Below, piece by piece: positions 17,779-28,827 of a stretch of DNA of 64,000 nucleotides. The position numbers and the translations under genes are program-made. Within the stretch, counting starts at the first letter, position 1, and each line of letters begins with the position of its first letter. The stretch is from Thermotoga sp. Mc24. GTDB taxonomy: Bacteria > Thermotogota > Thermotogae > Thermotogales > Thermotogaceae. The DNA lies in assembly GCF_000784835.1 (NCBI RefSeq), contig NZ_JSFH01000002.1, forward strand, positions 1 to 64,000, given 5' to 3'. The notes below the pieces were generated by a model. That model saw nothing but the letters and a program-made list of their open reading frames with translations, ran no database searches and had not been told where the DNA came from.

Positions 17779-17853
17779 ATGTCTCAATACTATCAATTCA
17801 AAAAACCGCTGTCAATTATGAGAATGTTTCAGTTTGACTGGGAAGATTGTTAA
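17779..17853 (+). CDS. Candidate 24-residue peptide upstream of tdk
   Basis: ATG at 17779 with a well-placed CTGGAGG 8 bases upstream, reading MSQYYQFKKPLSIMRMFQFD and four more residues to a TAA at 17853, 37 bases before tdk. A TATAAT box (17866-17871) lies between this frame and tdk, so it would need its own promoter upstream. Could be a leader peptide or a chance frame; no family is recognised. Confidence 0.35.
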   Translation: MSQYYQFKKPLSIMRMFQFDWEDC

Positions 17854-19625
<1,772 letters not shown>

Positions 19626-19645
<20 letters not shown>

Positions 19646-20303
19646 AACCGATACCTCTCACCGTGTGAATTATTTTCCTTTTAAACCCTTTGTCCACTTT
19701 CTTCCTCAAATTCTTTATATGACTTCTCAAAACATCGGAGAAAACTTCATCATCGAAGCTCCACAGGTGTTCCTGGAGCTCCTCCTTTGTGACAACTCTG
19801 TTTTTGTTCATCACAAGGTATTCCAAAATTTGGTACTCCTTCTTTGTCAAATCTATTTCTTTACCGCCCCTGTATGCCTTTTTAGTGGCTGTATCCAAAA
19901 TCAAGTCACCGCACACGAGTTTTGTGCTTTTGCTTTCGCTTTTTCTTCTGATGAGAGCTCTCACCCTGGCTATGAGCTCTCTGAGATCGAAAGGTTTGGG
20001 AAGGTAATCGTCCGCCCCCATGTTGAGACCCTTCACACGGTACTCTACATCTGAAAGAGCTGTGAGCATCAAAACAGGAGTGTTCACTCCGTTTTCCCTC
20101 ATAGACTTCAGGATCTCCCACCCATCGTGGACGGGAAGCATTATATCAAGAATCACAACATCGAAAGGTTCGTTCAGAGCCATGTACATACCCTCTTCTC
20201 CATCGTAACAAACATCGACGGTGAACATTTCTTTCTTTAAAGCCTCGGCTATCAGATCGGCGAGATCTCTTTCGTCTTCTACCACAAGAACTCTCACGTT
20301 CAT
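19626..20303 (-). CDS. drrD: OmpR/PhoB-type response regulator (DrrD)
   Basis: 225 residues. Receiver domain with EDE (9-11), phosphoacceptor D53 (ILDIMLP), Thr in MLTALSD and Lys in PKPFDLRE; C-terminal winged helix ending VRGIGYVARDE. Matches T. maritima DrrD (TM0399, structure known, recalled) nearly residue for residue. The ATG at 20303 is used; a GTG one codon upstream overlaps the GGGGTGA site. Partner of the overlapping sensor kinase. No target site could be identified nearby. Confidence 0.95.
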
Positions 20304-20371
20304 CACCCCGATTTTTGACCTTGATCAAATTCTATCAGTTTGAACGTGAAAAAAACGTGAAACACCACCCC

Positions 20372-20400
20372 TTGAACTATCCCTGTTCTTGATGTATAAT
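20372..20400 (+). promoter_or_regulatory. Promoter of tRNA-Gln
   Basis: TTGAAC (20372-20377), 17-bp spacer, TATAAT (20395-20400), 12 bases before the mature tRNA 5' end. Confidence 0.9.
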
Positions 20401-20412
20401 TTGAAAGGCCGT

Positions 20413-20486
20413 TGGGAGGTCGTCTAACGGTAGGACGGCGGACTCTGGATCCGCTGGTGGAGGTTCGAGTCCTCCCCTCCCAGCCA
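20413..20486 (+). tRNA. tRNA-Gln (anticodon CTG)
   Basis: A 74-base cloverleaf. Acceptor stem TGGGAGG/CCTCCCA, anticodon stem GCGGA/TCCGC with loop CTCTGGA (anticodon CTG, decoding CAG), T-arm GGAGG-TTCGAGT-CCTCC, discriminator G, and an encoded CCA. Own promoter upstream and terminator downstream, so a single-gene unit. Confidence 0.97.
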
Positions 20487-20490
20487 GAAA

Positions 20491-20516
20491 GGGGATGCAA
20501 TGCATCCCCTTTTTCT
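20491..20516 (+). terminator. Terminator of tRNA-Gln
   Basis: GGGGATGC-AAT-GCATCCCC (8-bp stem) followed by TTTTTCTTT, 4 bases after the CCA end. Confidence 0.93.
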
Positions 20517-20622
20517 TTATCCACAGACTAAATTAATTTTTATGCCATAACTGGAATAATTACACGGATGTTTCATAACAGACTTTTACTTTTCTCAAAC
20601 GAAACAATACTGATACAGTCCT

Positions 20623-20650
20623 TTGATTGAGAGAACACATATGGTATAAA
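20623..20650 (+). promoter_or_regulatory. Promoter of the glutamate synthase operon
   Basis: TTGATT (20623-20628), 16-bp spacer, TATAAA (20645-20650). About 50 bases upstream of the AGGAGGTG ribosome site of the first gene. Confidence 0.75.
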
Positions 20651-20703
20651 TGTTATACACAAGATTTTATATTCATGCTCTTCTCCTTCAGGAGGTGAAT
20701 GCC

Positions 20704-21837
20704 TTGTCCTATGACCTTCCCCGTCTGATACCAGATAAAGATTTCAAAGTCCCATCCGCCTGTGGAGTCTCCGGGATAATGAACACCTCTGGAAAGAGAT
20801 TCAGTGGAAACATGATCGTGGAAAGCATGGCGCTCATGAGAGAAAGAGGAAACGGGCTTGGGGCTGGATACGCTGCGTATGGAATATATCCGGAGTTGAA
20901 AGATCTTTACTGTTTCCACATGCTCTACGACAGCGATCTCGATAAGAAAAATGCCGAAGAATACATAAAAGATCACTACGAAATCATCGAAAGTGAACCC
21001 ATCCCCACCAGGAAAAATCCCCACATCAAGGAAGTCCACATCCTCTGGCGATACTTTTTGAAGCCAAAATTCATTCCTGAAGACATGAGCGAAGAGGACT
21101 TTGTCGTCAGCACTGTCATGTTCATAAACGAAAAAATTAACGGAGCCTTCGTCATGTCCAGTGGAAAGAACATGGGTGTTTTCAAAGGAGTGGGATTCCC
21201 GGAAGACATCGCTGATTTCTACAGAATAGACGAGTACAAGGGTTACATCTGGACCGCGCACAACAGGTTCCCCACGAACACCGTCGGATGGTGGGGAGGA
21301 GCACATCCGTTCGGTATTCTCGACTGGACGGTCGTTCACAACGGAGAAATATCTTCCTACGGTATAAACAGAAGGTTTTTGGAAGCGTACGGCTACAAAT
21401 GTACACTCATGACGGACACTGAAGTGGTGGCGTACCTGGTGGATCTCTTCATGAGACGGTTCGGCTACAGTCCTCAGCTCACGGCAAAGATCCTCGCAGC
21501 GCCTCTCTGGAAAGATATAGACCTCATGCCAGAAGAGGAAAGAAAACTCTACACCGCTTTGAGAATGAACTACGGAGGAGCACTTTTGAACGGACCGTTT
21601 GCCATTATCGTTGCGAACAACAACATGATGATGGGGCTGAACGACAGAATAAAGCTCAGACCACTCGTCGCCGCTACAAAAGACGACTTTCTATACATCG
21701 CTTCCGAGGAGTCCGCTATAAGAGTTGTTTGTCCGGAACCTGATGAGGTCTGGGCTCCAAAAGCCGGTGATCCCGTCGTTGGAGTGCTGAAATCCGCCAG
21801 GAAAACTCAGGTGGTACTGGAGGGAGAAAATGGCTAA
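20704..21837 (+). CDS. Glutamate synthase, class-II glutamine amidotransferase subunit
   Basis: 377 residues from a TTG at 20704, 8 bases after AGGAGG; the frame stays open further upstream, but an earlier Met overlaps the promoter -10 box. [10 protein letters not shown] near residue 18 corresponds to the catalytic Cys region of class-II glutaminases (CGVGF in large GltB). [15 protein letters not shown] and [15 protein letters not shown] supply the conserved Arg and Asn-Gly of the oxyanion site. It hydrolyses glutamine and passes ammonia to the FMN subunit encoded next (8-base overlap). Part of an archaeal-style split glutamate synthase. The Cys is internal here, so processing or an unusual N-terminus is implied. 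Confidence 0.88.
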   Translation: MSYDLPRLIPDKDFKVPSACGVSGIMNTSGKRFSGNMIVESMALMRERGNGLGAGYAAYGIYPELKDLYCFHMLYDSDLDKKNAEEYIKDHYEIIESEPIPTRKNPHIKEVHILWRYFLKPKFIPEDMSEEDFVVSTVMFINEKINGAFVMSSGKNMGVFKGVGFPEDIADFYRIDEYKGYIWTAHNRFPTNTVGWWGGAHPFGILDWTVVHNGEISSYGINRRFLEAYGYKCTLMTDTEVVAYLVDLFMRRFGYSPQLTAKILAAPLWKDIDLMPEEERKLYTALRMNYGGALLNGPFAIIVANNNMMMGLNDRIKLRPLVAATKDDFLYIASEESAIRVVCPEPDEVWAPKAGDPVVGVLKSARKTQVVLEGENG

Positions 21838-23353
21838 GAGAAAAGTACCCCCCGAATTTGTTGTGGAACGCGATGATTATAAATGTATAAGGTGTCTCGC
21901 CTGTGTGAGGGTTTGTTCCTACGGTGCGAATTTCTACGATGAAAACGCCAACAGAGTGTACACAGAAAACACCAAGTGTGTTGGATGTCACTTCTGTGAG
22001 GCTATCTGTCCAACAGAGGCCATCACGGTTCGAAAGAACGATTTCGACATCAGACCTCTTGCCCACTGGACTCCAGAGCATCTCATAGGCATCATGAAGC
22101 AGGCAGAAACCGGAGGAGTTCTTCTCACCAGCATGGGCAACGACCGACCTTATTTCAGCTATTTCGACCGCATAGTGCTCAACGCGAGTCAGGTGACGAA
22201 TCCTTCGATAGACCCCCTCAGAGAACCCATGGAAATCAGAACGTACATCGGAAGAAAAGAAGAAAAACTGGAAATTGAAGAAGACGAGGATGGAACAGTG
22301 AAACTCAAAACAGAGATCGCTCCTCAGCTCAAACTGGAAGTTCCAGTCATGTTCACCGCCATGTCCTACGGTTCGATCAGTTTGAACGCAATCCTTTCAC
22401 TCGCAAGAGCTGCAAGGACCGTGGGAACCTTCTTCAACACAGGTGAAGGAGGACTCCCGAAAGAACTGAGAGAGTTCAAGGACAACATGATCGTTCAGGT
22501 TGCATCCGGACGCTTCGGTGTGAGTGCAGATTATCTGAACGCTGGATCTGCGGTTGAGATAAAGATAGGGCAGGGTGCAAAGCCGGGTATCGGTGGACAC
22601 CTTCCGGGAGAAAAGGTCACCGAGCCCATATCGGAAACCAGAATGATTCCCGTTGGAACCGATGCTCTCTCTCCCGCACCGCACCACGACATCTACTCCA
22701 TAGAAGACCTGAGACAGCTCATCTACGCCATAAAGGAAGCCACAAGATACGAAAAACCAGTTGGTGTCAAGATCGCTGCAGTCCACAACGTGGCTCCAAT
22801 CGCTGCCGGTGCAGTCAGAGCCGGTGCGGACTACATAGTGATAGACGGTATAAGGGGTGGTACAGGAGCCGCTCCCAAGATAACAAGAGATCACGTCGGA
22901 ATTCCCATAGAATTCGCTGTAGCCGTTGTTGATCAGAGGCTCAGAGAGGAAGGCATAAGGCACATGGCCTCTATCGTGGTTGCGGGTGGAATCAGAAACA
23001 GTGCCGATGTGATCAAAGCGATCGCACTCGGAGCGGACGCGGTTTACATAGGAACGGCCGCTCTCATTTCACTCGGCTGTCATCTCTGTCAGACGTGTTA
23101 CCTTGGAAAGTGTAACTGGGGAATCGCCACCCAGGATCCAAAACTCACAAAGAGACTGAATCCAGAGATAGGCGCAAGAAGAGCCGCGAACCTTCTGAGA
23201 GCCTGGGCTCATGAGATAAAAGAAATCCTCGGTGGAATGGGTATCAACGCCATAGAGTCACTGAGAGGCAACAGGGAAGTCCTCAGGGGTGTGGGACTCC
23301 ACGAATACGAGTTGAAACTCCTTGGTATTAAACCCGCAGGAGAGGCGTGGTGA
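21830..23353 (+). CDS. gltB: Glutamate synthase, FMN/Fe-S synthase domain subunit
   Basis: 507 residues. Two [4Fe-4S] ferredoxin motifs come first ([11 protein letters not shown] near residue 20 and [11 protein letters not shown] near 50), then the FMN synthase barrel with [34 protein letters not shown] and GGTGAAP, all typical of the glutamate synthase central domain, and the Cys motif CHLCQTC...CNWG near 420. Combines 2-oxoglutarate with ammonia and reduces the product to glutamate. The N-terminal ferredoxin fusion suggests electrons arrive by Fe-S relay from the ferredoxin and flavoprotein subunits encoded downstream. Confidence 0.94.
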   Translation: MAKRKVPPEFVVERDDYKCIRCLACVRVCSYGANFYDENANRVYTENTKCVGCHFCEAICPTEAITVRKNDFDIRPLAHWTPEHLIGIMKQAETGGVLLTSMGNDRPYFSYFDRIVLNASQVTNPSIDPLREPMEIRTYIGRKEEKLEIEEDEDGTVKLKTEIAPQLKLEVPVMFTAMSYGSISLNAILSLARAARTVGTFFNTGEGGLPKELREFKDNMIVQVASGRFGVSADYLNAGSAVEIKIGQGAKPGIGGHLPGEKVTEPISETRMIPVGTDALSPAPHHDIYSIEDLRQLIYAIKEATRYEKPVGVKIAAVHNVAPIAAGAVRAGADYIVIDGIRGGTGAAPKITRDHVGIPIEFAVAVVDQRLREEGIRHMASIVVAGGIRNSADVIKAIALGADAVYIGTAALISLGCHLCQTCYLGKCNWGIATQDPKLTKRLNPEIGARRAANLLRAWAHEIKEILGGMGINAIESLRGNREVLRGVGLHEYELKLLGIKPAGEAW

Positions 23354-23805
23354 TAGCGGTGAGAAGAATACTTATCAGGGAAGAGTACTGCATGGGATGT
23401 AAGCTGTGTGAGATAAACTGTGTCGCCGCGCAGGTGGAAACGGGAAACCTCATAAAGGTGTACAGATACGTCCCGGAACTTCCCGAACCAAACGTGATAG
23501 TGGAAGAGCACGATTACGTCACTTTCGCACTTCAGTGCAGAAACTGTGATGATCCATCCTGTCTGAAGGCCTGTATGACGGGCGCGATGCACAGAGATCC
23601 AAAAACAGGAGCCATCAGAGTGAATCAAGAAAAGTGTGTAGGATGCTGGATGTGTGTGATGGCCTGTCCCTTCGGTGTGATAAGAAGGAACACGAAAGAA
23701 AAGAAAGTTGCCTCAAAGTGTGATCTCTGTGCCGATAGAGGAACTCCTGGCTGTGTCGAAGGCTGTCCAAACGAAGCGCTCGTTCTGGTTGAGGTGAGAG
23801 AATGA
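23350..23805 (+). CDS. 4Fe-4S ferredoxin subunit of the glutamate synthase cluster
   Basis: About 151 residues, related to the HycB/DMSO-reductase-beta type of polyferredoxin. Cys clusters: CMGCKLCEINC, CRNCDDPSCLKAC, CVGCWMCVMAC and CDLCADRGTPGCVEGC, enough for up to four [4Fe-4S] clusters. Probably shuttles electrons between the flavoprotein encoded next (ATGA overlap) and the FMN synthase subunit. Start ambiguous among GTG codons at 23347, 23350 and 23359; AGGAGAGG lies just upstream. Confidence 0.9.
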   Translation: MIAVRRILIREEYCMGCKLCEINCVAAQVETGNLIKVYRYVPELPEPNVIVEEHDYVTFALQCRNCDDPSCLKACMTGAMHRDPKTGAIRVNQEKCVGCWMCVMACPFGVIRRNTKEKKVASKCDLCADRGTPGCVEGCPNEALVLVEVRE

Positions 23806-25079
23806 GGTACGTGATAGTTGGATCCGGACCAGCCGGTTTGAACGCGATAGAAGCGATCAGAGAAGTTGACAAAGAAGGAGAAATCCTTCTGATCACGGCA
23901 GAGAAATACGTGGGATACTCAAGACCTTTGATCACCTACTTGCTTGGAAGAAAGGTCACAGAGGAGAAGATGTATTACAGAACGGAAGACTATCTGAGAG
24001 AAATGAGGGTCGATATAAAACCCGCTACAAGAGTCGAAAAGGTGATACCAGAGGAGAAAACAGTAGTAACAGACAGCGGAGAAGAAATTCGCTACGACAA
24101 ACTCCTGATTGCCACCGGTGGAAAGCCGTTTGTTCCAAACATAGAAGGACTCACTGGAAAGAAAGGTGTGTTCACATTCACCACGTGGGAAGACGAAGAG
24201 AAGGTAGAAAAGTACATAGAAGAAAACGATGTGAAAGAAGCCGTGGTGCTCGGTGGAGGTCTGATCGGTCTTAAAACAACGGAAGCGCTGATGGAACTCG
24301 GAGTGAAGGTCACCATCGTTGAACTGGCAGACAGGATACTCTCCGTTACCTTCGACAGAAAGGCATCTGAGATCATCACCGAAGCTTTGAAAAAAGAAGG
24401 ATGCAGCGTTATAACGAACGACACAGTGGTGAAAGTGAACGGTGACGACACGGTTTCCTCCGTTGTTCTAAAAAGCGGAAAGGAGATCCCAACAAAGCTT
24501 CTCGTCATCGCAATTGGTGTGAGACCGAATGTGGAATTCCTCAAAGACTCCGGGATAGAAATAAACCGCGGTATTGTGGTGAACGAAAAGATGGAAACAA
24601 ACGTGGAAGGTGTTTACGCTGCGGGAGACTGCACTGAATTCTACGATCTGATAGATGGTCAGAGAAAAACGATCGCCATCTGGCCTGTGGCTGTTGCGCA
24701 GGGAAGAGTGGCTGGCTACAACATGGCTGGGAGAAACGTGAGGTATCCCGGCGGTATCCCGATGAACTCCGTTGAACTCGCCGGTATTCCAACCATATCG
24801 GTCGGGCACTCGAACGTGGAAGACGATGGGTATGAAATCCTCACCTTCGAAGAAGGAAACACCTACAAAAAAATGGTGTTGAAGGACAACAGACTCATAG
24901 GTGCCATCCTTGTGAACGACATAGACAGGGCCGGAATCTACACAGGCCTCATCCTTCAAAAACTCGACGTGTCTTCTTTCAAAGACAGACTACTCGACGA
25001 GAACTTCGGCCTCGTTTACCTTCCAAAAGAGTTCAGAAAGAAGATGCTGGAGGGGGAAATCAAGATATGGTTAGAATAG
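23802..25079 (+). CDS. FAD/NAD(P)-dependent oxidoreductase of the glutamate synthase cluster
   Basis: 425 residues of the pyridine-nucleotide-disulfide reductase fold: FAD motif IVGSGPAGLNA at the N-terminus, NAD motif GGGLIGLKTTEAL near 152, and the second FAD motif GVYAAGDCTEF near 270. No CxxxxC redox pair is seen, and the Cys43 of NADH oxidase/CoA-disulfide reductases is replaced (the sequence reads YVGYSRPLITY). So it is of the rubredoxin/nitrite-reductase-like NADH-acceptor type. It takes the place of GltD by feeding NAD(P)H electrons to the Fe-S subunit. Overlaps both neighbours. Confidence 0.88.
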   Translation: MRYVIVGSGPAGLNAIEAIREVDKEGEILLITAEKYVGYSRPLITYLLGRKVTEEKMYYRTEDYLREMRVDIKPATRVEKVIPEEKTVVTDSGEEIRYDKLLIATGGKPFVPNIEGLTGKKGVFTFTTWEDEEKVEKYIEENDVKEAVVLGGGLIGLKTTEALMELGVKVTIVELADRILSVTFDRKASEIITEALKKEGCSVITNDTVVKVNGDDTVSSVVLKSGKEIPTKLLVIAIGVRPNVEFLKDSGIEINRGIVVNEKMETNVEGVYAAGDCTEFYDLIDGQRKTIAIWPVAVAQGRVAGYNMAGRNVRYPGGIPMNSVELAGIPTISVGHSNVEDDGYEILTFEEGNTYKKMVLKDNRLIGAILVNDIDRAGIYTGLILQKLDVSSFKDRLLDENFGLVYLPKEFRKKMLEGEIKIWLE

Positions 25080-25804
25080 ACGCGAAAGGCCTCCACTACA
25101 AAAAACTGAACGACTTGATCTGGGAAGCGATAGAAAACGGAGAAGAAGAAATAGTTCTGGACAACGTTTGCGGTCAGAGATACATCGGAGCCGGAATCAG
25201 AAAGAAAGTAAAAATAGAAATAAACGGCGTTCCGGGGAACGATCTTGGTGTTTTCATGGACGGTCCTGAAATCATCGTGAACGGAAACGCACAAGACGGT
25301 GTAGGAAACACCATGAACGCAGGAAAAATCGTGGTTCACGGGCACGCGGGCGACATCATAGGATACGCCATGAGGGGTGGACACATCTACATAAAAAGAA
25401 ATGCTGGATATCGAGTGGGAATACACATGAAGGCCTACAAAGAAAATTACCCCGTTGTCGTCATAGGAGGCTTTGCGAGAGACTTCCTCGGAGAATACAT
25501 GGCAGGAGGACTTCTCATAGTGCTGGGACTGGAAAAAGATGAAGATGGAAACATCGCAGGAAACTACGTTGGAACAGGAATGCACGGTGGGGAGATCTTT
25601 CTCAGAGGAACCGTAGAAGAGCACAAACTCGGAAAAGAAGTGAAAATCTTCCAGCCCACCGAAGAGGATATCAACAGGATCAAGCCTTATGTTGAAGAGT
25701 TCTGCAGACTCTTTGACTACGACTCAGAGGAGATTCTGAACGGAGAATTCATCATCCTCAAACCCTACACACACAGACCGTACGGAAGATTGTATGCGTA
25801 TTAA
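25067..25804 (+). CDS. Glutamate synthase GXGXG (alpha-3) domain subunit
   Basis: 245 residues built from repeated GxGxxxG turns of a right-handed beta helix (GNAQDGVGNTMNAG, GHAGDIIGYAMRGG, GNYVGTGMHGG), the C-terminal structural domain of GltB as a separate polypeptide. It probably scaffolds the glutaminase and synthase subunits. Overlaps the flavoprotein gene by 13 bases and ends the operon at a strong terminator. Confidence 0.92.
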   Translation: MVRIDAKGLHYKKLNDLIWEAIENGEEEIVLDNVCGQRYIGAGIRKKVKIEINGVPGNDLGVFMDGPEIIVNGNAQDGVGNTMNAGKIVVHGHAGDIIGYAMRGGHIYIKRNAGYRVGIHMKAYKENYPVVVIGGFARDFLGEYMAGGLLIVLGLEKDEDGNIAGNYVGTGMHGGEIFLRGTVEEHKLGKEVKIFQPTEEDINRIKPYVEEFCRLFDYDSEEILNGEFIILKPYTHRPYGRLYAY

Positions 25805-25836
25805 AAAAGAGCTCCCGGGATTCCGGGAGCTTATTT
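25803..25836. terminator. Bidirectional terminator between glutamate synthase and ROK genes
   Basis: GCTCCCGG-GATT-CCGGGAGC (25811-25830, 8-bp stem) with TTATTTC on the plus side and TCTTTTTTAA on the minus side. It serves both converging operons and overlaps the last codons of the ROK gene. Confidence 0.9.
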
Positions 25837-26946
25837 CACAATATAAGGAAGGTATTTGTCAACAACCGCCCGAGCCGCGCCGAGCATCCAGTTCGCATTG
25901 GCCACCTGAAATTGCACTTCTCCCACAAAATCGCGATTGAATCGAGCTCTAACCATCTCTTCCAAGATCTTGATCATTTCTTCGTTGACCACACCCTCTC
26001 CCGCGAAGAACACCCGAGAAACACCCGAACCCATGATAACGTTCCCCAAGACCACAGAAAAGGTTTTGAATGCCTTTTCGTAGTGCACTTTCACAGAATC
26101 AAAATCCTTTCTGGCTTTTTCTCTCAATTCTTCGATTGTCTGCCTGTACTTTTCTTCTTCGCTTGTGATGAAATCTTCGAAATCAATCTCTTTTCCAAGG
26201 CAAGACTTCAAAACAGCGTACTCTGAAGAATGATACTCCAGACAACCTGTCTGTCCACAGTAGCACTTTCCTTCTGAAGAAGCCAGCATGTGTCCCATTT
26301 CTAAGTGATGAATCCTCTTATCTTTCCAGAGACTCGCACCTATGCCGATGCCGTAGCTCACCAGAAGAAAGTCTGCGTTCACTCTCTGGGAAATTTCCCG
26401 GCAGAGAGCATCCGAATCGTTCATGACGAGGATCCTTTCAAGATCTTTCAGGACTTTCCTTGGATCCCAGTCTTTCACGTTCATCACATGGGAAACGATC
26501 ACTTTTCCTTCTTTCACGATTCCAGAAGAGCAAATACCCACTCCGAGAAGATTTTCACTGTGAAGTTGTTCGATGGTTTCTCTGAGAGCACGAGTATAAC
26601 CGTCGTTGTTTCTCATACCGGACAGAATCTGCACTCTGTGTTCTTTCAAAGGATTCATGCTTGCGTCAAAGAGTACACCCCGTACCTCTTCGCGACCCAC
26701 CTTCACCCCGATCGCGGTGAATTTTTCTGGATTGACTTTCAAAATCTGATATGGTCTTCCTCTCCTCTTCCTGATCTCTTCAAAGACGAGGAAACCTTCA
26801 TCGAGCAACTCGTCGATTATGTAGCTCAGAGTGCTGTGTGCGAGGTTCAAATTGCTGGCAAGCTGGTTTCTGGTAGTTTTTCCATTTCTCAGTATGTACC
26901 TCAAAATCTTTATCTTGTTCTCTCTTCGAAGAAGCGGTGAAGGCAC
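25831..26946 (-). CDS. ROK-family transcriptional regulator (TreR-like)
   Basis: 371 residues. N-terminal winged helix (ILRYILRNGKTTRNQLASNL ... STLSYIIDELLDEGFL), then a ROK sugar-kinase-like domain with an abbreviated zinc site GKCYCGQTGCLEYH. GTG start with GGTGAGAG upstream, 4 bases after the glycosyltransferase stop, so it is the second gene of the treT operon. Expected to bind a sugar effector and repress; from recalled Thermotoga regulon work the orthologue controls trehalose genes, but here that rests on context. Confidence 0.88.
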   Translation of the reverse strand: MPSPLLRRENKIKILRYILRNGKTTRNQLASNLNLAHSTLSYIIDELLDEGFLVFEEIRKRRGRPYQILKVNPEKFTAIGVKVGREEVRGVLFDASMNPLKEHRVQILSGMRNNDGYTRALRETIEQLHSENLLGVGICSSGIVKEGKVIVSHVMNVKDWDPRKVLKDLERILVMNDSDALCREISQRVNADFLLVSYGIGIGASLWKDKRIHHLEMGHMLASSEGKCYCGQTGCLEYHSSEYAVLKSCLGKEIDFEDFITSEEEKYRQTIEELREKARKDFDSVKVHYEKAFKTFSVVLGNVIMGSGVSRVFFAGEGVVNEEMIKILEEMVRARFNRDFVGEVQFQVANANWMLGAARAVVDKYLPYIVK

Positions 26947-26950
26947 TCTC

Positions 26951-28171
26951 TCACCTCAACAGATCTAAGAAGAGTTTCAGATAGTTCTTCAGATGCACCG
27001 TGATAATGAAATTCTCCACCACAGTTTGCCTTCCTTTTTCTCCCATTTTTCTTCTGAGTTCTTCATCCTTTATGAGTTTTACCACGTATCCTGCAAGGTC
27101 CTCTCTTTCCCATGCCAAATAACCATTTTCTCCATGTTTCACCTGTATCTTAACACCACCAACTGGCCTTGCTACGACCGGAACTCTCTTGTAAAGTGCT
27201 TCACTTATGACGAGACCGAAGCCTTCTCTTGTTGCCGTGTGCAGAGCGACAGTCGTGGCCCTCTGAATAGCGTTCACTTCCTTGTTTCCAACACCTTTCA
27301 GGTTCGTGCAGAATTTTATATCTTCGTCCGTTCCAGCGTATCTGAGGACCTTTTCAAAGAAGAACCATCCCTCCGGATCGTCTGTTGCCATGGCGGAAAC
27401 TACGGCAAGCTGAACCTCCGGGATCTCTTTCTTCACCAGTCTATAGACGTCGATGGCACTGAAGAGATCTTTCCATGGATCAAATCGAGCCACAACAGTT
27501 ATCAGAGGCCTTTCCGGGTCTATTTCGAGTCTTTCGAGAGTTTTTCTTATTGTGTCTTCATCAAGATCTCGATTCTTTTCACTCAGGGGATCTATACTCG
27601 GTGGGAAAGCTATGCTCCTTTCTTCCCATCCCTGCGGGAAATACTCCTCAAGATGGAAAACAAGTCTGTCGTATCCCTCCAAATACTGGGAAAATCTCTG
27701 CCAGACCTTCATGTTTGGAGTGGATAGATCTATATGACATCTCCAGATCCACTTTCTGTCGTTCAAATTCACGAATTTTCTCAGAGCTGCTGGTTGGGGA
27801 TCGTGGATCACGAATAACTCTTCGTCCTGGATCAGTTCTGCGTTTTTTCCACAGACCTCTTCGTAAAGGTTCCACTCTTCTTCTGAAATCTCTATATCCG
27901 CACCTTGAAGCGTGTTGTGAAACTTTTTTGTGACGTTGAAGAACTCATCGGGTGCCTCTATGACCCTCCACCTGGCATCCAGACCAACCGATCTCATAAG
28001 CGGAACGAGATTGTGGAGGATTTCGGCAACTCCTCCACCGTAGGCAGTCGCATTGACGTGAAGAACCTTTTTTCCTTTAAGAGGTTCTGCAAGTTTTTTT
28101 ATCTCGTCCACCTCGTTTCCGATTATGGTGCGGTACTCCTCTATGTTTCGCTCTCTCAACACAACATCCAC
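26951..28171 (-). CDS. treT: Trehalose glycosyltransferring synthase (TreT), GT4 family
   Basis: 406 residues, two Rossmann domains (GT-B). VLHVNATAYGGGVAEIL near residue 35 is the diagnostic N-terminal block of TreT. IDPLSEKNRDL near 195, VVARFDPWKDL near 225 and the EREGFGLVISEALY-type nucleotide-sugar site (here REGFGLVISEALYKRVPVVA) complete the family pattern. It makes trehalose from NDP-glucose and glucose, reversibly, in the cytoplasm. GTG start after GGGAGGGATCACC. Followed directly by the ROK regulator. Trehalose is a compatible solute and carbon source in Thermotoga. Confidence 0.9.
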   Translation of the reverse strand: MDVVLRERNIEEYRTIIGNEVDEIKKLAEPLKGKKVLHVNATAYGGGVAEILHNLVPLMRSVGLDARWRVIEAPDEFFNVTKKFHNTLQGADIEISEEEWNLYEEVCGKNAELIQDEELFVIHDPQPAALRKFVNLNDRKWIWRCHIDLSTPNMKVWQRFSQYLEGYDRLVFHLEEYFPQGWEERSIAFPPSIDPLSEKNRDLDEDTIRKTLERLEIDPERPLITVVARFDPWKDLFSAIDVYRLVKKEIPEVQLAVVSAMATDDPEGWFFFEKVLRYAGTDEDIKFCTNLKGVGNKEVNAIQRATTVALHTATREGFGLVISEALYKRVPVVARPVGGVKIQVKHGENGYLAWEREDLAGYVVKLIKDEELRRKMGEKGRQTVVENFIITVHLKNYLKLFLDLLR

Positions 28172-28201
28172 GGTGATCCCTCCCGAATTTATTCGTAACT
28201 T

Positions 28202-28221
28202 GAATTAATACACAATTAATC
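28202..28221. promoter_or_regulatory. Inverted repeat upstream of treT, candidate regulator site
   Basis: GAATTAATACACAATTAATC, an imperfect dyad of ATTAAT arms, 30-50 bases before the treT start. ROK regulators often sit on AT-rich dyads, and the regulator gene lies in the same operon. Only position and symmetry support it. Confidence 0.35.
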
Positions 28222-28294
28222 ATACCACAGGATGGAAATGTTTCAAGAGGTTTTTTCGAGTTAGCGAAAATAAAGGTAGTTTTGAACAATATTG

Positions 28295-28827
28295 TTTTAT
28301 GCATACAAACCAGGTTAGTTCCAATCATTCACAAAGTAGGTGATGTGTGTATCTGGCACTGGAAGATAGATACAGAGTATGCAATTACCGGTAACGAAAA
28401 ATTTCATGCAGGTTTGTGGTACCGGAAGCTATGCGTTAAAAAGGGAATAATGGATGATATGAAGAGACAATATGAAGAGAATTTGTGGTAATCGATGACG
28501 TGTAAGTGCTTTGAATTCGAGAAGTTAACAGTTAACTTCTAACACATTGAGGAATACCTTCTTTCATCTATTTGTGAAACATGGAACTAATCGATTTTTA
28601 CCAGAAACACTCCAAAATGCCCTGACGTAGGTTGATATAATTTATCTTCTGTTTTTTGCTTGCGTTCTTTCATTGTTTGACTATGCAATTATTCCATTTT
28701 TCCAAACAGTACTTGAAGGTGCTCTTTTGTGTGTTAGAATGGTTTATGGAAAGGGAGGATATGGAAGGTCAAAAAACATCTTGCTTTCAGATTGTGTTTG
28801 TGGTATAATTTCTCTTGAACTCAACGG
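28295..28827 (+). repeat. 533-bp inverted repeat, copy A: CRISPR leader and upstream sequence
   Basis: Runs up to the first CRISPR repeat. It matches the reverse complement of 45720-46252 over its whole length with scattered substitutions and the same total length; similarity stops abruptly on the outer side at TTTTATGCAT. The inner ~330 bases are the AT-rich array leader. The outer ~200 bases contain an open frame without a proper start (KVGDVCIWHW ... YAITGNEKF ... MDDMKRQYEEN, stop at 28491), apparently the tail of an unknown gene that was duplicated with the leader. No other gene is seen between 28222 and 28827. Confidence 0.93.
28781..28809 (+). promoter_or_regulatory. Promoter of CRISPR array A
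   Basis: TTGCTT (28781-28786), 17-bp spacer, TATAAT (28804-28809), 18 bases before the first repeat. Conserved in copy B. Confidence 0.75.

Noticed and set aside
28202-28294. Possible small gene between treT and the CRISPR leader
   Set aside because: Only short AT-rich frames without ribosome sites; better explained as the treT promoter region.
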